Notes: generated from the sequence alone by a model not told the origin. 64,000 bases of DNA from Anaerolineae bacterium (GCA_022071955.1 JAJVIM010000022.1:290253-354252), one strand, 5' to 3'. Shown: positions 19,001 to 26,345, counted from the first letter of the stretch. A program made the numbers and translations.

Positions 19001-19272
19001 AGCAGGTGATACAACGGCGGCCAATCGGCGCGGTACCAGGCTTGCTGGCGCTCGGCGGGGGTGGCGGGCAGGCGGCCGGTTTGGGCGATAAAACTGATAT
19101 AACGATAGTGGGCCAGCTCGTCTTCGCCCTGGGTTAGGGGCACCACCAAACTGTGCCCTATCGCCAGCGCCAGAAAAATGAACAAAACGACTACAAAGCC
19201 CGCATGCGTAAATTTTCCGGGCGGTGATTGCCTGTTTCTGACCATAATGGCCACTATTTTAGTGACAACCAC
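16018..19272 (-). CDS. GT-C/DUF2142-like membrane protein with beta-sandwich modules
   Basis: This 1,084-residue paralog begins with GTG at 19272; an ATG at 19245 is an alternative start. The first outer loop reads 'GEDELAHYRYISF' and is followed by 'DWPPLYHLLVGW'. The membrane part runs to about residue 510. Three beta-sandwich modules follow, the last with 'LKLYWRAESIPAADYTTF' and 'LPPGQYTPVVGLYDF'. A large in-frame repeat patch (17755-17880) codes for 'ERVSGSASQRKSES' and 'QPATRNPQPA' in a cytoplasmic or outer loop, and a second one (16313-16377) codes for 'GNSPNSPN' before the last module. This is the most upstream gene of the five-gene minus-strand series. Confidence 0.8.
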   Translation of the reverse strand: MVVTKIVAIMVRNRQSPPGKFTHAGFVVVLFIFLALAIGHSLVVPLTQGEDELAHYRYISFIAQTGRLPATPAERQQAWYRADWPPLYHLLVGWVVSPLDTSRPHLKDVGESPRRRLVGEIFYPRLIIYTEDANWPWQDGILAWHIGRFMSIVFAAGGLLFTYLTALELRRSAVFSPLLSHPSAPLLVTALLAFTPRFVFTSAMLGDDSLFILLSAAFIWLLLRALRGHNHWWLDATLGLLLGLSIATKYSTGLLPLALLPLAWVRAKHGWRWSRALGRLLVSWLFVLLGASWWFGWIGYHFNTVQRDGWFFGLLSPLLASGPDVSMRRVFSFFGGSDFSGPLRPGAVAEGSFAGWWAYLFHTFWGVPVLEHDPLWPWAYLLLLVFGLLALAGLWRAWRAADSAARLTLGVLALIVLLLLPFPVLRFFLTYNILETGQGRHILYPAAQAIPILLALGWLHIGVWANERVSGSASQRKSESMTQPATRNPQPASLLTPHSPLATRHSLHLHFAPAQVFAILPALILLLWSGWQLAYMARVYPAPLPVQTTTFSAASIPQPLKYRFTDQIEFLGYDFQPDPEQAIINLTLFWRALAPVNENYRVQVQLLDPAGRSHFTWLSHPLNGRYPSRAWDPGDVVRDVLPLPLAAVPANTYQIQLNLLHEADPDPVTAGPLSLIQFDLGRQQPIAGADSLGDWSYRLWLDDSPARARQTIALSFQNPTSNLENPKWALLGPDNRARSPVAVSDATAIFVIGPEWPGGDYRLTAPDGRSTDRPVLAVAAPERLFDLPPELVIRPGWTPINANFANQIELIGYALPQRRAEPGGGVPLTLAWRSLAPVQPDAVTFAVLLDAARQPFGSVDRYAAGFNSPMLWAIGEVVLDEFVLPVQPTAPPGVYAIHVGLYTKDGSLSYLPLVTDGQPTNTTAVVAGPVKIGGPPPGAVAANPQPQHAVNQTLGGQITLVGYDVSSQRVSESANGNSPNSPNSLTLKLYWRAESIPAADYTTFVHLRNTAGQTVAQKDQPPGGGRYPTSLWEPGEIIADEIDMPLPPDLPPGQYTPVVGLYDFTTGQRLAVPGNPANEIALEQ
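16313..16377. repeat. In-frame nonamer GTGAGTTGG and octamer GACTCGCT array
   Basis: Codes for 'SQRVSESANGNSPNSPNSL', nearly the same peptide as at 13224, in the paralog ending at 16018. Confidence 0.9.
17091..17125. repeat. In-frame GGATTTT/GGATGTT array
   Basis: Codes for 'FQNPTSNLENPKWA' between modules of the gene ending at 16018. Confidence 0.8.
17755..17880. repeat. In-frame composite array: GGCGAGTG, GCGGGTT, CTGACTCG
   Basis: Four GCGGGTT units are flanked by GAGTGGC/GAGTGAG-type and CTGACTCG-type units. They code for a polar loop of about 40 residues in the membrane domain. Confidence 0.9.
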
Positions 19273-19311
19273 AGGTTTGGGCTAATTTTGTGAGGGCAAG
19301 AGAGTGGCGGC

Positions 19312-20637
19312 TCAGTGGGAATTGAGCGCGGCCATCGCGGTTTCTTCGTCGCTGTAAATGGCAAAGAAATCGGTGGTGCCGGAAAGTTCGATGACCCGGT
19401 ACACGTTTTCCGGGATGCCGACCAGGGCCAGCCCCATCACGTTGCGCCGGGCATCGACCAGCGCCCGGATGCCGGCCATCTGCATTTCCTGCACATCTTC
19501 CATGTGCAAAATCACTTTGTCTGATTTGTGGCTGCGCAGGCTGTGAGCCAGATGTTTTCTGAAACGTTCGGTGGCCTGCCCGCCAAACTTGCCGGAGAGG
19601 GTAATAAAAATGATGCCTTTTTCCAGCCGGTCTTTAATGTGAAAATCGGAGGTGATGGTTGGATTGCGCAAATCAAGCTCCAACCCCTCGGCAGCGACAA
19701 TCACTTCCAGAAATTTACCCTGTCGCTCCAGATATTCTTCAGTTTGCTGTAGAATTTGATCGATTTCGGTATCGGTGGAGGAGGGATCGTGGTGGAACAG
19801 CAGCAGGCGTTTAACATTGGCTTCGCTGGCCATATCCGCGCCGATGAGGGCCGAACTGTGGCCCCAATCTTCTTTCACAAACGATTCGCGCACCGAGAAC
19901 ATGGCATCAAAGACCAGCGCGTCGGCGTTGGCGTAAAAATTGCGGTACTTGAGCGTGTCGGTGTTGTCCAGACTCTGGTATTCGGCGTCGGTGGCAATAA
20001 TAGCGATGGCGTTATCGGCCTCAATGCGGTAGGCGTAGGCGCTGCCGGGATGCTTGAGTTCGGTGTTGGTTATAATGGCATCGCCAACTTTAATTCGCTC
20101 ATCCACCTGTAACTGGTGAAAATTGAGCGTGGCATTAATTTGTTCAAATTGCAGCGGGAAAAAAGGCGCGGCCATTTGCCGGGCCAGCGAGTCGGGGACG
20201 TGATCATGAATGTGGTAAACATCAAACACGTTGCCGGGCACGTGGATGGGATTAAAAAACGGCAGACCCTGAATATGGTCCCAGTGGGTGTGGGTAAAAA
20301 ACAGGTAGGCGTGGCCTTTACCGCGATGAAAGCCCCAGCGTTTGGCTTTGTCGTCGGCGGCGCTCATCAAATAGTTGCCCAGCTCGCGCATACCGGAGCC
20401 GGCATCAAAAATAAACAATTTGTCGTTAATTTCAATAGTAATACAGGTTGTGTTGCCGCCAACTGTACTGCCATTCAACGTCAGGCCGGCCACAAATTCC
20501 AGAACCTGCCCGTGATCCGTTAAATCGATCCCCTGTTCACCCGCAACAAGCAACGCCGAGACTAATTTCTGTTCAACTTGATCCGGGCGGATTGGTGCTG
20601 GAATGGAACCGCGTGTGCCCCAAAATTTCAGCAGCAT
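19312..20637 (-). CDS. Metallo-beta-lactamase-fold hydrolase fused to a STAS domain
   Basis: The 441-residue protein starts 'MLLKFWGTRGSIPAP', the usual beginning of PhnP-like metallo-beta-lactamase-fold hydrolases. It has the metal motif 'THTHWDH' (His116, His118, Asp120, His121) and later 'KHPGSAYAY', 'ATDAEY', 'DWGHSS' and 'HHDPSSTD'. Residues about 335-441 look like a STAS (anti-sigma-antagonist) domain: 'IIFITLSGKF' then 'QMAGIRALVDARR'. The residue that is the phosphorylated Ser in SpoIIAA-type STAS ('DSAG') is Met here ('MQMAG'), so phospho-switching there is unlikely. An insert between residues 15 and 55 enlarges the N-terminal loop. The substrate is unknown; nucleotide or phosphodiester cleavage linked to signalling is a guess. 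An AGAGGA ribosome site precedes the ATG, and a promoter is seen at 20691-20718. Confidence 0.8.
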   Translation of the reverse strand: MLLKFWGTRGSIPAPIRPDQVEQKLVSALLVAGEQGIDLTDHGQVLEFVAGLTLNGSTVGGNTTCITIEINDKLFIFDAGSGMRELGNYLMSAADDKAKRWGFHRGKGHAYLFFTHTHWDHIQGLPFFNPIHVPGNVFDVYHIHDHVPDSLARQMAAPFFPLQFEQINATLNFHQLQVDERIKVGDAIITNTELKHPGSAYAYRIEADNAIAIIATDAEYQSLDNTDTLKYRNFYANADALVFDAMFSVRESFVKEDWGHSSALIGADMASEANVKRLLLFHHDPSSTDTEIDQILQQTEEYLERQGKFLEVIVAAEGLELDLRNPTITSDFHIKDRLEKGIIFITLSGKFGGQATERFRKHLAHSLRSHKSDKVILHMEDVQEMQMAGIRALVDARRNVMGLALVGIPENVYRVIELSGTTDFFAIYSDEETAMAALNSH

Positions 20638-20690
20638 AATATTCCTCTTGAGTCTGTAGTGTATTCAGGCGAGTGCTGCTCTCTACTACT

Positions 20691-20718
20691 ATTGTAGTCA
20701 CTAACTGCGATGGTGCAA
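20691..20718 (-). promoter_or_regulatory. Sigma70-like promoter for the MBL-STAS gene
   Basis: On the minus strand a TTGCAC box and a TACAAT box are separated by 16 bases. Transcription would begin about 50 bases before the ATG at 20637. This is a match by eye to the consensus only. Confidence 0.5.
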
Positions 20719-20806
20719 GCCAGTAAAAACATCCCTCTGCCGGCAATTTTAAAATAAGTTAACACGCCGAATATTAAATGGCAATAGGCTTAGTGTCCTG
20801 TTGGCC

Positions 20807-22015
20807 CTAAGTATGGTATTCGGCGTTGATCTCCACGTATTTGTAAGAGAAATCGCATGTCCAGACTGTAGCCTGGGCCTGCCCAACCCCCAGTTGCGCC
20901 CGCAGTTTGACCTCGTTTGCGCCGGCTAACCATTGGCTGGCGGCAACAGCATCAAACGGCTGCGGCTCACCGGCGCTGAGCAAAAGAAAATCGCCCAGCC
21001 ACAGCGACACCGCCGTTGGATTAACCTGCACGTTGCTGCGGCCAATGGCCGCCAGCACCCGGCCCCAGTTGGGATCGTTGCCAAAGAGCGCAGTTTTCAC
21101 CAGCGGCGACGTAGCCACGGTTTTGGCGGCGCGGTCGGCTTCGGCCTCGGTGGCCGCGCCGCTCACGGTAATTTCGATGAGTTTGGTCGCACCCTCGCCA
21201 TCACGGGCGATCATGCGGGCCAGTTTGATGCAAAGCTGGGTGAGCGCCGCCACAAACTGGCCAAACGCCGCCGATTCCGGCTCGATGGCCGGATTGCCGG
21301 CCTGCCCGGAAGCCAGCAGCAGCAAAGTATCGTTGGTGCTGGTGTCGCCATCCACCGAGACCCGGTTAAACGAGGCAGCGGCGGCCTGCCGCAGCGCGGC
21401 CTGCAACGCGGTTGCCGCGACATTGGCATCAGTCACAACCACGGCCAGCATGGTGGCCATGTTGGGGTGGATCATCCCGCTGCCTTTGGCCATGCCGCCC
21501 AACCGCACCGGCTGCCCGCTTACAGTAGTCTGCAAAAAAGCTTCTTTGGATACGGTGTCGGTGGTCATAATGGCCCGGGCGGCGTCCTGCCCCTGCTCGC
21601 CGGCCGGGGTGGCGATGGCCCGCGCCGCCAGCGCAATGCCGCGCTCCAGCTTGTGCATGGGCATCGGCTCGCCAATAACGCCGGTGCTCATCACAAACAC
21701 AGAATCGGCGGGGAGCTGGCAGGCCTGTTCGGTGAGCCGGGCCATTTGCTCGGCGTCGCGCAGCCCCTGCTGGCCGGTAACCGCGTTGGCGTTGCCGGCG
21801 TTAATCACCACGCCGCGCATGCCGCCGACTCGCTCCAGCAGGGCCATATCATACAGCACCGGCGCGGCTTTGAACGCATTGGTGGTAAACACGGCGGCGG
21901 CCGTGCATGGGCCATCACTTAAAACCAGCGCCAGATCGGGGTTGCCGGATTGTTTGAGGCCACAGGTAACGCCCACCGCCCTGAAACCGGTGACTTGGGT
22001 TATTGCAGATGTCAT
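20807..22015 (-). CDS. argJ: Bifunctional glutamate N-acetyltransferase / N-acetylglutamate synthase ArgJ
   Basis: ArgJ moves the acetyl group from N-acetylornithine to glutamate (and often can use acetyl-CoA), recycling acetate in arginine synthesis. The 402-residue length is normal. The self-cleavage motif 'KGSGMIHPNMATML' is intact, with the new N-terminal nucleophile Thr188, and the oxyanion-hole segment 'STGVIG' (Thr111-Gly112) is present. 'FTTNAFKAAPV' near residue 43 and 'INAGNANA' near 71 are also typical. The ATG overlaps the stop of the upstream DUF3052 gene by four bases (ATGA), so the two are translationally coupled. No other arginine gene is visible nearby. Confidence 0.95.
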   Translation of the reverse strand: MTSAITQVTGFRAVGVTCGLKQSGNPDLALVLSDGPCTAAAVFTTNAFKAAPVLYDMALLERVGGMRGVVINAGNANAVTGQQGLRDAEQMARLTEQACQLPADSVFVMSTGVIGEPMPMHKLERGIALAARAIATPAGEQGQDAARAIMTTDTVSKEAFLQTTVSGQPVRLGGMAKGSGMIHPNMATMLAVVVTDANVAATALQAALRQAAAASFNRVSVDGDTSTNDTLLLLASGQAGNPAIEPESAAFGQFVAALTQLCIKLARMIARDGEGATKLIEITVSGAATEAEADRAAKTVATSPLVKTALFGNDPNWGRVLAAIGRSNVQVNPTAVSLWLGDFLLLSAGEPQPFDAVAASQWLAGANEVKLRAQLGVGQAQATVWTCDFSYKYVEINAEYHT

Positions 22016-22419
22016 AGTCTGTCCTCGAGTCGATAGACAAATTTTAAACCCGACCAGATGTCGTCAACCGCGCAGACTTTCACATCCACCAGCCCGCGCC
22101 GCAGGCCGATGTCGCGCACAACATCTTCGGTCAGGTCCGTTGGCATTTTTGAAGCTTTTTTGGGCCACGAAATCCAGACCATCCCATTGGGCGTAATGGC
22201 CTGCTTGAGCCGATCAAACTCGGCGGCCAGCTCGGCCCGGCTGGCGGTAAAAAACTGCACAAAATTCAACTCGCCGGCCGACAGCTCCACGGCCGCAGCC
22301 GCCAGCGGAAGCTGGCCCAGAGTCTGGTCGTACCTATCGGGGGGATTGATGATACAGATTTTGTCGCCGGGCTTGATACCCAGCTTCTGCACCAGCGAAC
22401 GTTTGGAATAACCGGCCAC
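22012..22419 (-). CDS. DUF3052 family protein
   Basis: This protein of about 135 residues matches the DUF3052 pattern: it starts 'MAGYSKRSLVQKLGIKPG', and has 'WISWPKKASKMPTDLTEDVVRDIG' split around a conserved middle and 'VDDIWSGLKFVYRL' at the end. The function of the family is not established. I prefer the GTG at 22419 because family members usually begin 'MAGYS' and AAGGTG lies just upstream; upstream in-frame GTGs at 22425 and 22436 are alternatives. The much longer open frame upstream, to 22737, is the antisense shadow of mcrC. Its stop overlaps the argJ start. Confidence 0.8.
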   Translation of the reverse strand: MAGYSKRSLVQKLGIKPGDKICIINPPDRYDQTLGQLPLAAAAVELSAGELNFVQFFTASRAELAAEFDRLKQAITPNGMVWISWPKKASKMPTDLTEDVVRDIGLRRGLVDVKVCAVDDIWSGLKFVYRLEDRL

Positions 22420-22471
22420 AGTCACCTTAAACACATAAAGATTGGGACTAAATTTTACCCGCAAACCGGCG

Positions 22472-23647
22472 CTAGGCAAACATAACCTGCGCCAAAAACA
22501 ACTCTCCGGCCGCGGCCAGCGCCGCCCCGGTATCAAACACCACGCTCCGCACCCGAATGTCGTCCCAGCGGGCATCGAGCGGCTGGGCCAGCGGCGCGGG
22601 ATACACCAGCAACGCCTCGCGCACCTGTTTGGCTTTGGCGTAGGCCACAATCTGGTAAATGTCCGGGTTCGATGGCTTATCGGCCAGCTTGTATTTGGTA
22701 TCGAGCACGGCGCGGGGCTGGCCGGTGGCTGCATCATACAACACCAGATCGATTTGAAACTGCACTTCGCCCGCCGTCATCCGTTCCTGCGGTTTCACCC
22801 GCCACGGCGGCGGCAGGTGATCGCCCAGCCAGGCCGCGACAAACAGCTCAAACAGGCGGGCCATATCCACCAAAAAAGGCAGCATGTGGCGCTCGCCGGG
22901 GCGATGGCCGGGGCCAAGCTGCTCCAGAAAAAAGCGGCACAGGGCGTGCAGCGGCTGGTAGTCCTCGTTGAGGCGATGGTACAGCCGGCCAACGCACTCG
23001 GCGGCAGAAACCGGCCGCAGCGAGACCGGCCCGTGCAGCGCCCGCACCGCCCCCAATACCGCCCGGCGCACGTCGGCGCGCTGCACCACCCGCGCCAGCA
23101 GCCACAGGGTGTAGAGCAAAATCTGGTTGTCGGCCACGTCGGTGGTGTGTTCCTCAAACTGACAGGGCAGCGCAACCGACCACGGCGCGCGGGCCACCTG
23201 CGGCCCATCGAGCCGGCCGCGCACCACCGCCAGCCGTTCCTGCCGGGGCAGGTAGGCTCGATACAAGCCCTGCCGCAACCGGTCGAGCACGCGCCGGGCC
23301 AGCACATGGGCCAGTCGCTCAAAAAATTCCGGCAGCGATTCCGACTGCATCAGGCCGGGCAGCGTCTGCAAATCGAGCCGGTAGGCGTATTCCAGCATGC
23401 CAAACAGGTTAGCCAGCGGCGCTTTGGGCTGGAGCAGCAGGTGCAGCTCCGGCGAAAGCGGGATGTAGCCGGCCCAACCCTGCCCGGTCAGCCGCCAGCG
23501 CCGGGCTGTTTTGGGCGAGGGAAACTCGACCGCCACCTGCCGGCCAAAATTGCGCCACAGCGCCTCGCCCAACTCCGGCGGGATGGTCGCCGCGGCAAAC
23601 TCGCGCGGCTGGTATTCGGTGAGCGAAATCACGGCGGGTTGGGTCAC
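22472..23647 (-). CDS. mcrC: McrC-type nuclease subunit of a modification-dependent restriction system
   Basis: McrC is the nuclease partner of the McrB motor; together they cut DNA carrying modified cytosines. The 391-residue protein has the McrC layout: an N-terminal beta-rich part, 'QPKAPLANLFGMLEYAY' near residue 74, an arginine-rich 'RGRLDG' near 143, 'TTDVADNQILLYTLW' near 168, and a C-terminal PD-(D/E)xK nuclease core 'QIDLVLYD...AVLDTKYK' with Asp300, Asp316 and Lys318. The ATG overlaps the mcrB stop by four bases, so the pair is coupled. The family assignment is clear; whether this pair reads 5-methylcytosine or another mark cannot be told. Confidence 0.88.
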   Translation of the reverse strand: MTQPAVISLTEYQPREFAAATIPPELGEALWRNFGRQVAVEFPSPKTARRWRLTGQGWAGYIPLSPELHLLLQPKAPLANLFGMLEYAYRLDLQTLPGLMQSESLPEFFERLAHVLARRVLDRLRQGLYRAYLPRQERLAVVRGRLDGPQVARAPWSVALPCQFEEHTTDVADNQILLYTLWLLARVVQRADVRRAVLGAVRALHGPVSLRPVSAAECVGRLYHRLNEDYQPLHALCRFFLEQLGPGHRPGERHMLPFLVDMARLFELFVAAWLGDHLPPPWRVKPQERMTAGEVQFQIDLVLYDAATGQPRAVLDTKYKLADKPSNPDIYQIVAYAKAKQVREALLVYPAPLAQPLDARWDDIRVRSVVFDTGAALAAAGELFLAQVMFA

Positions 23648-25170
23648 GGCTCAAACCGGGCGCGCAACCTGTCCCAGCGAAAGGCGTCAACTTCGCCGGG
23701 CTGGTTAAAAAAATACTCGTCCAGATACGGCTCAATTTCCATCTGCCAGATGTCGGCCAGGTGATCGGCCAGATCGGCGCGCAGAAAAAACGAAATGCCG
23801 ATGGCGTAGTCGGGGTTGTCGATAGCGCGGTTGAGTTCGGTGAGGGTGGCGATGAGCGGCTCGACGGGAAAGCCGGTGGACTGGTGAAAGCGGCGCAGCG
23901 CCTCAAAATTGGGCCGCAGGGCGATAAAGGCGAAGCGGCGGCGCAGGGCGTGATCGACCAGCGCGATGGAGCGGTCGGCGGTGTTCATGGTGCCGATGAG
24001 CCGCACGTTGGCCGGAAGCCGCAGCTCGCCGCCGCCGGCCAGTGGCACGGCGCGGTCGCGGTATTCCAACAGGAACATCAGCTCGCCAAAAACGCGGGCC
24101 AGATTGGCCCGGTTGATCTCGTCGATGATCAGCACGCAGCAGTCACGGCGGCGGGCAGCGCGCTCGCAAAAATCCAGAAATCGGCCTTTGACCAGCGGAT
24201 AGCGCAACTGGCCGCCGCTACTGTCGGGCCGGATGCCCTGCACAAAATCTTCGTAGGCGTAGGCCGGATGAAACTGCACCAGTTCGGCAAAACCATCGCC
24301 GCCGCCAATGAGATGATCGGCCAGTTTTTGGGCCACAAAGGTTTTGCCGGTGCCGGGCGGGCCGTACAGCACCGCCTGCCCTTTCCGCTCGATGGCCCGC
24401 ACCCAGCGCGCCAGTTCGGCCTCATCAAAGCCGGTTTCGGTGGCAATCTCGGCCAACGGTAGTGGGGGGTTGGGTGAGTTGGGTGCAGGTTTTAGCCCGT
24501 TCAACGCATCCACTTCGATGGTTTTCATCTGAGATTTTTCACCTGTTGAGTCGTCGTCCTCGGCAACACGCTCCACCCCGTAGGCCTCCACCTCTTCGGC
24601 GAGTTCCTGGCCAAAGGCGGTGTAGGTGCGTTCGTAGATCAGTTCCGGGGCGGCCAGCCCGGCAGCAAGCAGGTTGGCCCGGCGGTCGGGATCAAACAGC
24701 GCCTCGATGATTTCCGGCTGGTGCTGTTTCCAGTGGGTCGCTTTTTTCCAGTGGCTGAATTTGGCGGCGATAAAATCGAGGGTATCAAAAAAAGCGGTTT
24801 GCAAATCGCTGGTCAGCGGCCGAACTTTGGCCGGCGGCAGGGCGTAGCTGCGCACCTCCTGCTCGCCTTCTTTGCGCTCAAAGGCCACCGACTCAAACCG
24901 TTCGTCCCAGGCCACGCGGCTGGCCAGCAGGGTCAGATCGACCCGCGCCGCGCCCGGCCCGCGAAAGCCCAGCACCAGCCAGCCGCCAAAATTGAGCCGC
25001 AGGGCGTAACTGCGCTCGCCGCGCCGCGAAACCGTCAGCGCCACCCGCGGGTCGTAGGGGTCGGTCACCCGCAGGCGACGCACCGCCTCGCGCAGCAGGT
25101 CAAAAGCCCACTCGGCTTCGGCCCGGTCGGTGAATATGTGCGAAAACGGCTCGGCCAGTTGATCGGTCAT
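23644..25170 (-). CDS. mcrB: McrB-type AAA+ GTPase of a modification-dependent restriction system
   Basis: The 508-residue protein has an AAA+ motor in its C-terminal half: Walker A 'GPPGTGKT' (270-277), Walker B 'VLIIDEINRAN' (346-356) and the McrB signature 'MNTADRS' (395-401). 'LVDHALRRRF' follows and carries the arginine-finger region. McrB motors use GTP to drive McrC. Residues 1-200 form a different N-terminal domain ('RLNFGGWLVLGFRGPG', 'VAWDERFESVAFERK') that I do not recognise; in this family that place holds the target-reading domain. A linker near residue 226-238 ('LKPAPNSPNPPLPL') is encoded partly by GGTGAGTTG-type repeat DNA. The start codon lies in a heptamer array. Confidence 0.88.
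   Translation of the reverse strand: MTDQLAEPFSHIFTDRAEAEWAFDLLREAVRRLRVTDPYDPRVALTVSRRGERSYALRLNFGGWLVLGFRGPGAARVDLTLLASRVAWDERFESVAFERKEGEQEVRSYALPPAKVRPLTSDLQTAFFDTLDFIAAKFSHWKKATHWKQHQPEIIEALFDPDRRANLLAAGLAAPELIYERTYTAFGQELAEEVEAYGVERVAEDDDSTGEKSQMKTIEVDALNGLKPAPNSPNPPLPLAEIATETGFDEAELARWVRAIERKGQAVLYGPPGTGKTFVAQKLADHLIGGGDGFAELVQFHPAYAYEDFVQGIRPDSSGGQLRYPLVKGRFLDFCERAARRRDCCVLIIDEINRANLARVFGELMFLLEYRDRAVPLAGGGELRLPANVRLIGTMNTADRSIALVDHALRRRFAFIALRPNFEALRRFHQSTGFPVEPLIATLTELNRAIDNPDYAIGISFFLRADLADHLADIWQMEIEPYLDEYFFNQPGEVDAFRWDRLRARFEP
24462..24484. repeat. In-frame GGTGAGTTG repeat in mcrB
   Basis: Two to three GTTGGGTGA units code for 'APNSPNPP' in the linker between the N-terminal domain and the AAA+ motor of McrB. 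Confidence 0.75.
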
Positions 25171-25240
25171 TGGTCACTCGTCACGGGTCATTTGTCACTG
25201 GTCGTAAATCACAAATGACCAATGACAAATGACGAACGAC
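25165..25240. repeat. Inverted heptamer array between mcrB and the GT2 gene
   Basis: The left half reads GGTCATT/GGTCACT/CGTCACG; the right half is its inverted form (AAATGAC, CAATGAC, AAATGAC). The two halves can pair in a long hairpin centred near 25206. It covers the mcrB start codon. Confidence 0.9.
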
Positions 25241-25974
25241 TAACTGAATCTCAATTTCAACACGGCGGTCACGTAATTCACGCCGCGAGTCAGATAGCCC
25301 CAAACGTTGGCAGCGGTTTTGCTCTCGCCGGCCTCGCGCGGCACGCACAGGTAGGGCAGCTCGCGGATGGTGAAGCCGGCTTTTTTGGCGCGGTACAGCA
25401 TATCGATGCAATATTCGCCGTAATCGCCACGCAGATCGATTCGCTCAAACACATCGCGCCGGGCCAAAATAAAGCCACTGGTGTAATCTTTAATCGACCA
25501 GTCCAGCACCAGCCCGGCGTAAATATTGATAATCCGTGAAAAGGCGCGGCCCGCCAGCGAGTGGGCCACATCGCCGCCACCCGGCACATAACGCGAGCCG
25601 ACAGCCATATCCGCGCCGCCGGCCAGCGCGCCGGCCAATTGGGGCCAATCTTCGGGCGGCATGCTCAAATCGCAATCCATCCAGCCCACCCACGCCCCGC
25701 GCGCCTCGCGGATGCCGCGGCTGATAGCGCTGGTCAGCCCGCTTTCGTTGCGGCGATGGACCAGCCGCACGCGGGGGTCTCGCCCAGCAATAGCGGCCAC
25801 CAACCGCCACGTCCCGTCCGGCGAGTCGTCATCGACCACCACCACTTCCACGCCGCCGGGGGTATTACCCAGCGCGGCCAGGGTGCGCTCGATGAGCGGT
25901 TCAATATTACCGGCTTCGTTGTAGGTAGGCAGAACGATGGAAATTTGGGGGGCGCTGGGCTGCATAAATCTCAC
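25240..25974 (-). CDS. Polyprenol/dolichol-phosphate mannose synthase-like GT2 enzyme
   Basis: The 244-residue soluble GT2 protein has 'ISIVLPTYNEAGNIEPLI' at its N-terminus, 'VVVDDDSPDGT' (47-55) and a 'GWMDCDLSMPPED' metal motif (Asp100, Asp102), then 'YTSGFILARRDVF' and 'GEYCIDMLYRAKKAGF', all typical of DPM1-like enzymes that load mannose (or glucose) from a nucleotide sugar onto a polyprenyl phosphate. It lacks the C-terminal membrane helices of some relatives. The setting fits: ten large GT-C type membrane proteins around it would use such lipid-linked sugars. The sugar itself is inferred, not shown. It stands alone between a heptamer array and the small gene at 26088. Confidence 0.88.
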   Translation of the reverse strand: MRFMQPSAPQISIVLPTYNEAGNIEPLIERTLAALGNTPGGVEVVVVDDDSPDGTWRLVAAIAGRDPRVRLVHRRNESGLTSAISRGIREARGAWVGWMDCDLSMPPEDWPQLAGALAGGADMAVGSRYVPGGGDVAHSLAGRAFSRIINIYAGLVLDWSIKDYTSGFILARRDVFERIDLRGDYGEYCIDMLYRAKKAGFTIRELPYLCVPREAGESKTAANVWGYLTRGVNYVTAVLKLRFS

Positions 25975-26028
25975 TCAAAATTAGTTAGAATTGCCGCCAG
26001 TATAGCATACCCGGCGGCTGAACCCAAA

Positions 26029-26062
26029 CAAAAAGGGATCATCGTGATGATGACCCCTTTGT
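26029..26062 (-). terminator. Intrinsic terminator of the small gene at 26088
   Basis: On the minus strand a stem built from AAAGGGG/CCCTTT and TCATC/GATGA arms is followed by TTTTTGTTT. It sits 25 bases after the stop of the small gene. Confidence 0.65.
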
Positions 26063-26087
26063 TAAGGCAGCGATGCTGCCACGCGTC

Positions 26088-26339
26088 CTATTGTTCCCGC
26101 AGTAACGATTGCTGGACTTCGGCCACCAACCGTTCAAGCTGGTGCAGGCTGAGCAGGGAAAAAGAGAGACCGGCCTGGGCCAGTTCGGCGTGACCCAGGT
26201 TGTGGAAAGTGCGCGAACAAGCTGTCCGCGACATGGCATCGTAGATCGCTCCAAAATTTTTGGCGTGGGGATTGGTTGTAAGAACGTGTCGTACAAATTC
26301 TGCGGCGATTGTACGTGGCATAGTCCGTACCAGTGGCAT
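26088..26339 (-). CDS. Small conserved-looking protein of unknown function
   Basis: About 83 residues, beginning 'MPLVRTMPRTIAAEFVRHV' at ATG 26339; an in-frame upstream ATG at 26456 runs through AT-rich non-coding-looking DNA and is rejected. The sequence is mostly helical with no membrane segment and contains 'NPHAKNFGAIYDAMSRTACSRTFHNLGHAELAQ'-like features (two Cys/His-containing segments, broken here for length) and a leucine-rich end. I do not recognise the family. A strong palindrome overlaps its probable promoter and 5' leader, and an intrinsic terminator follows at 26029-26062, so it looks like an independently regulated gene. Confidence 0.6.
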   Translation of the reverse strand: MPLVRTMPRTIAAEFVRHVLTTNPHAKNFGAIYDAMSRTACSRTFHNLGHAELAQAGLSFSLLSLHQLERLVAEVQQSLLREQ

Positions 26340-26345
26340 TAGAAG

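Noticed and set aside
3570..19272. Pseudogene or frameshift due to repeat insertions
   Set aside because: Frames stay open through every array and the conserved motifs downstream remain in frame, so the genes look intact.
20907..22196. 429-codon open frame on the plus strand
   Set aside because: Antisense shadow of argJ, whose autoproteolysis motif and length fit exactly.
22442..23764. 440-codon open frame on the plus strand
   Set aside because: Antisense shadow of mcrC; Gln/Arg/His-rich composition with no domain.
22012..25170. DUF3052 gene as a third component of the McrBC system
   Set aside because: DUF3052 is a widespread family without defence linkage known to me; here it overlaps argJ instead, and a 52-base gap separates it from mcrC.
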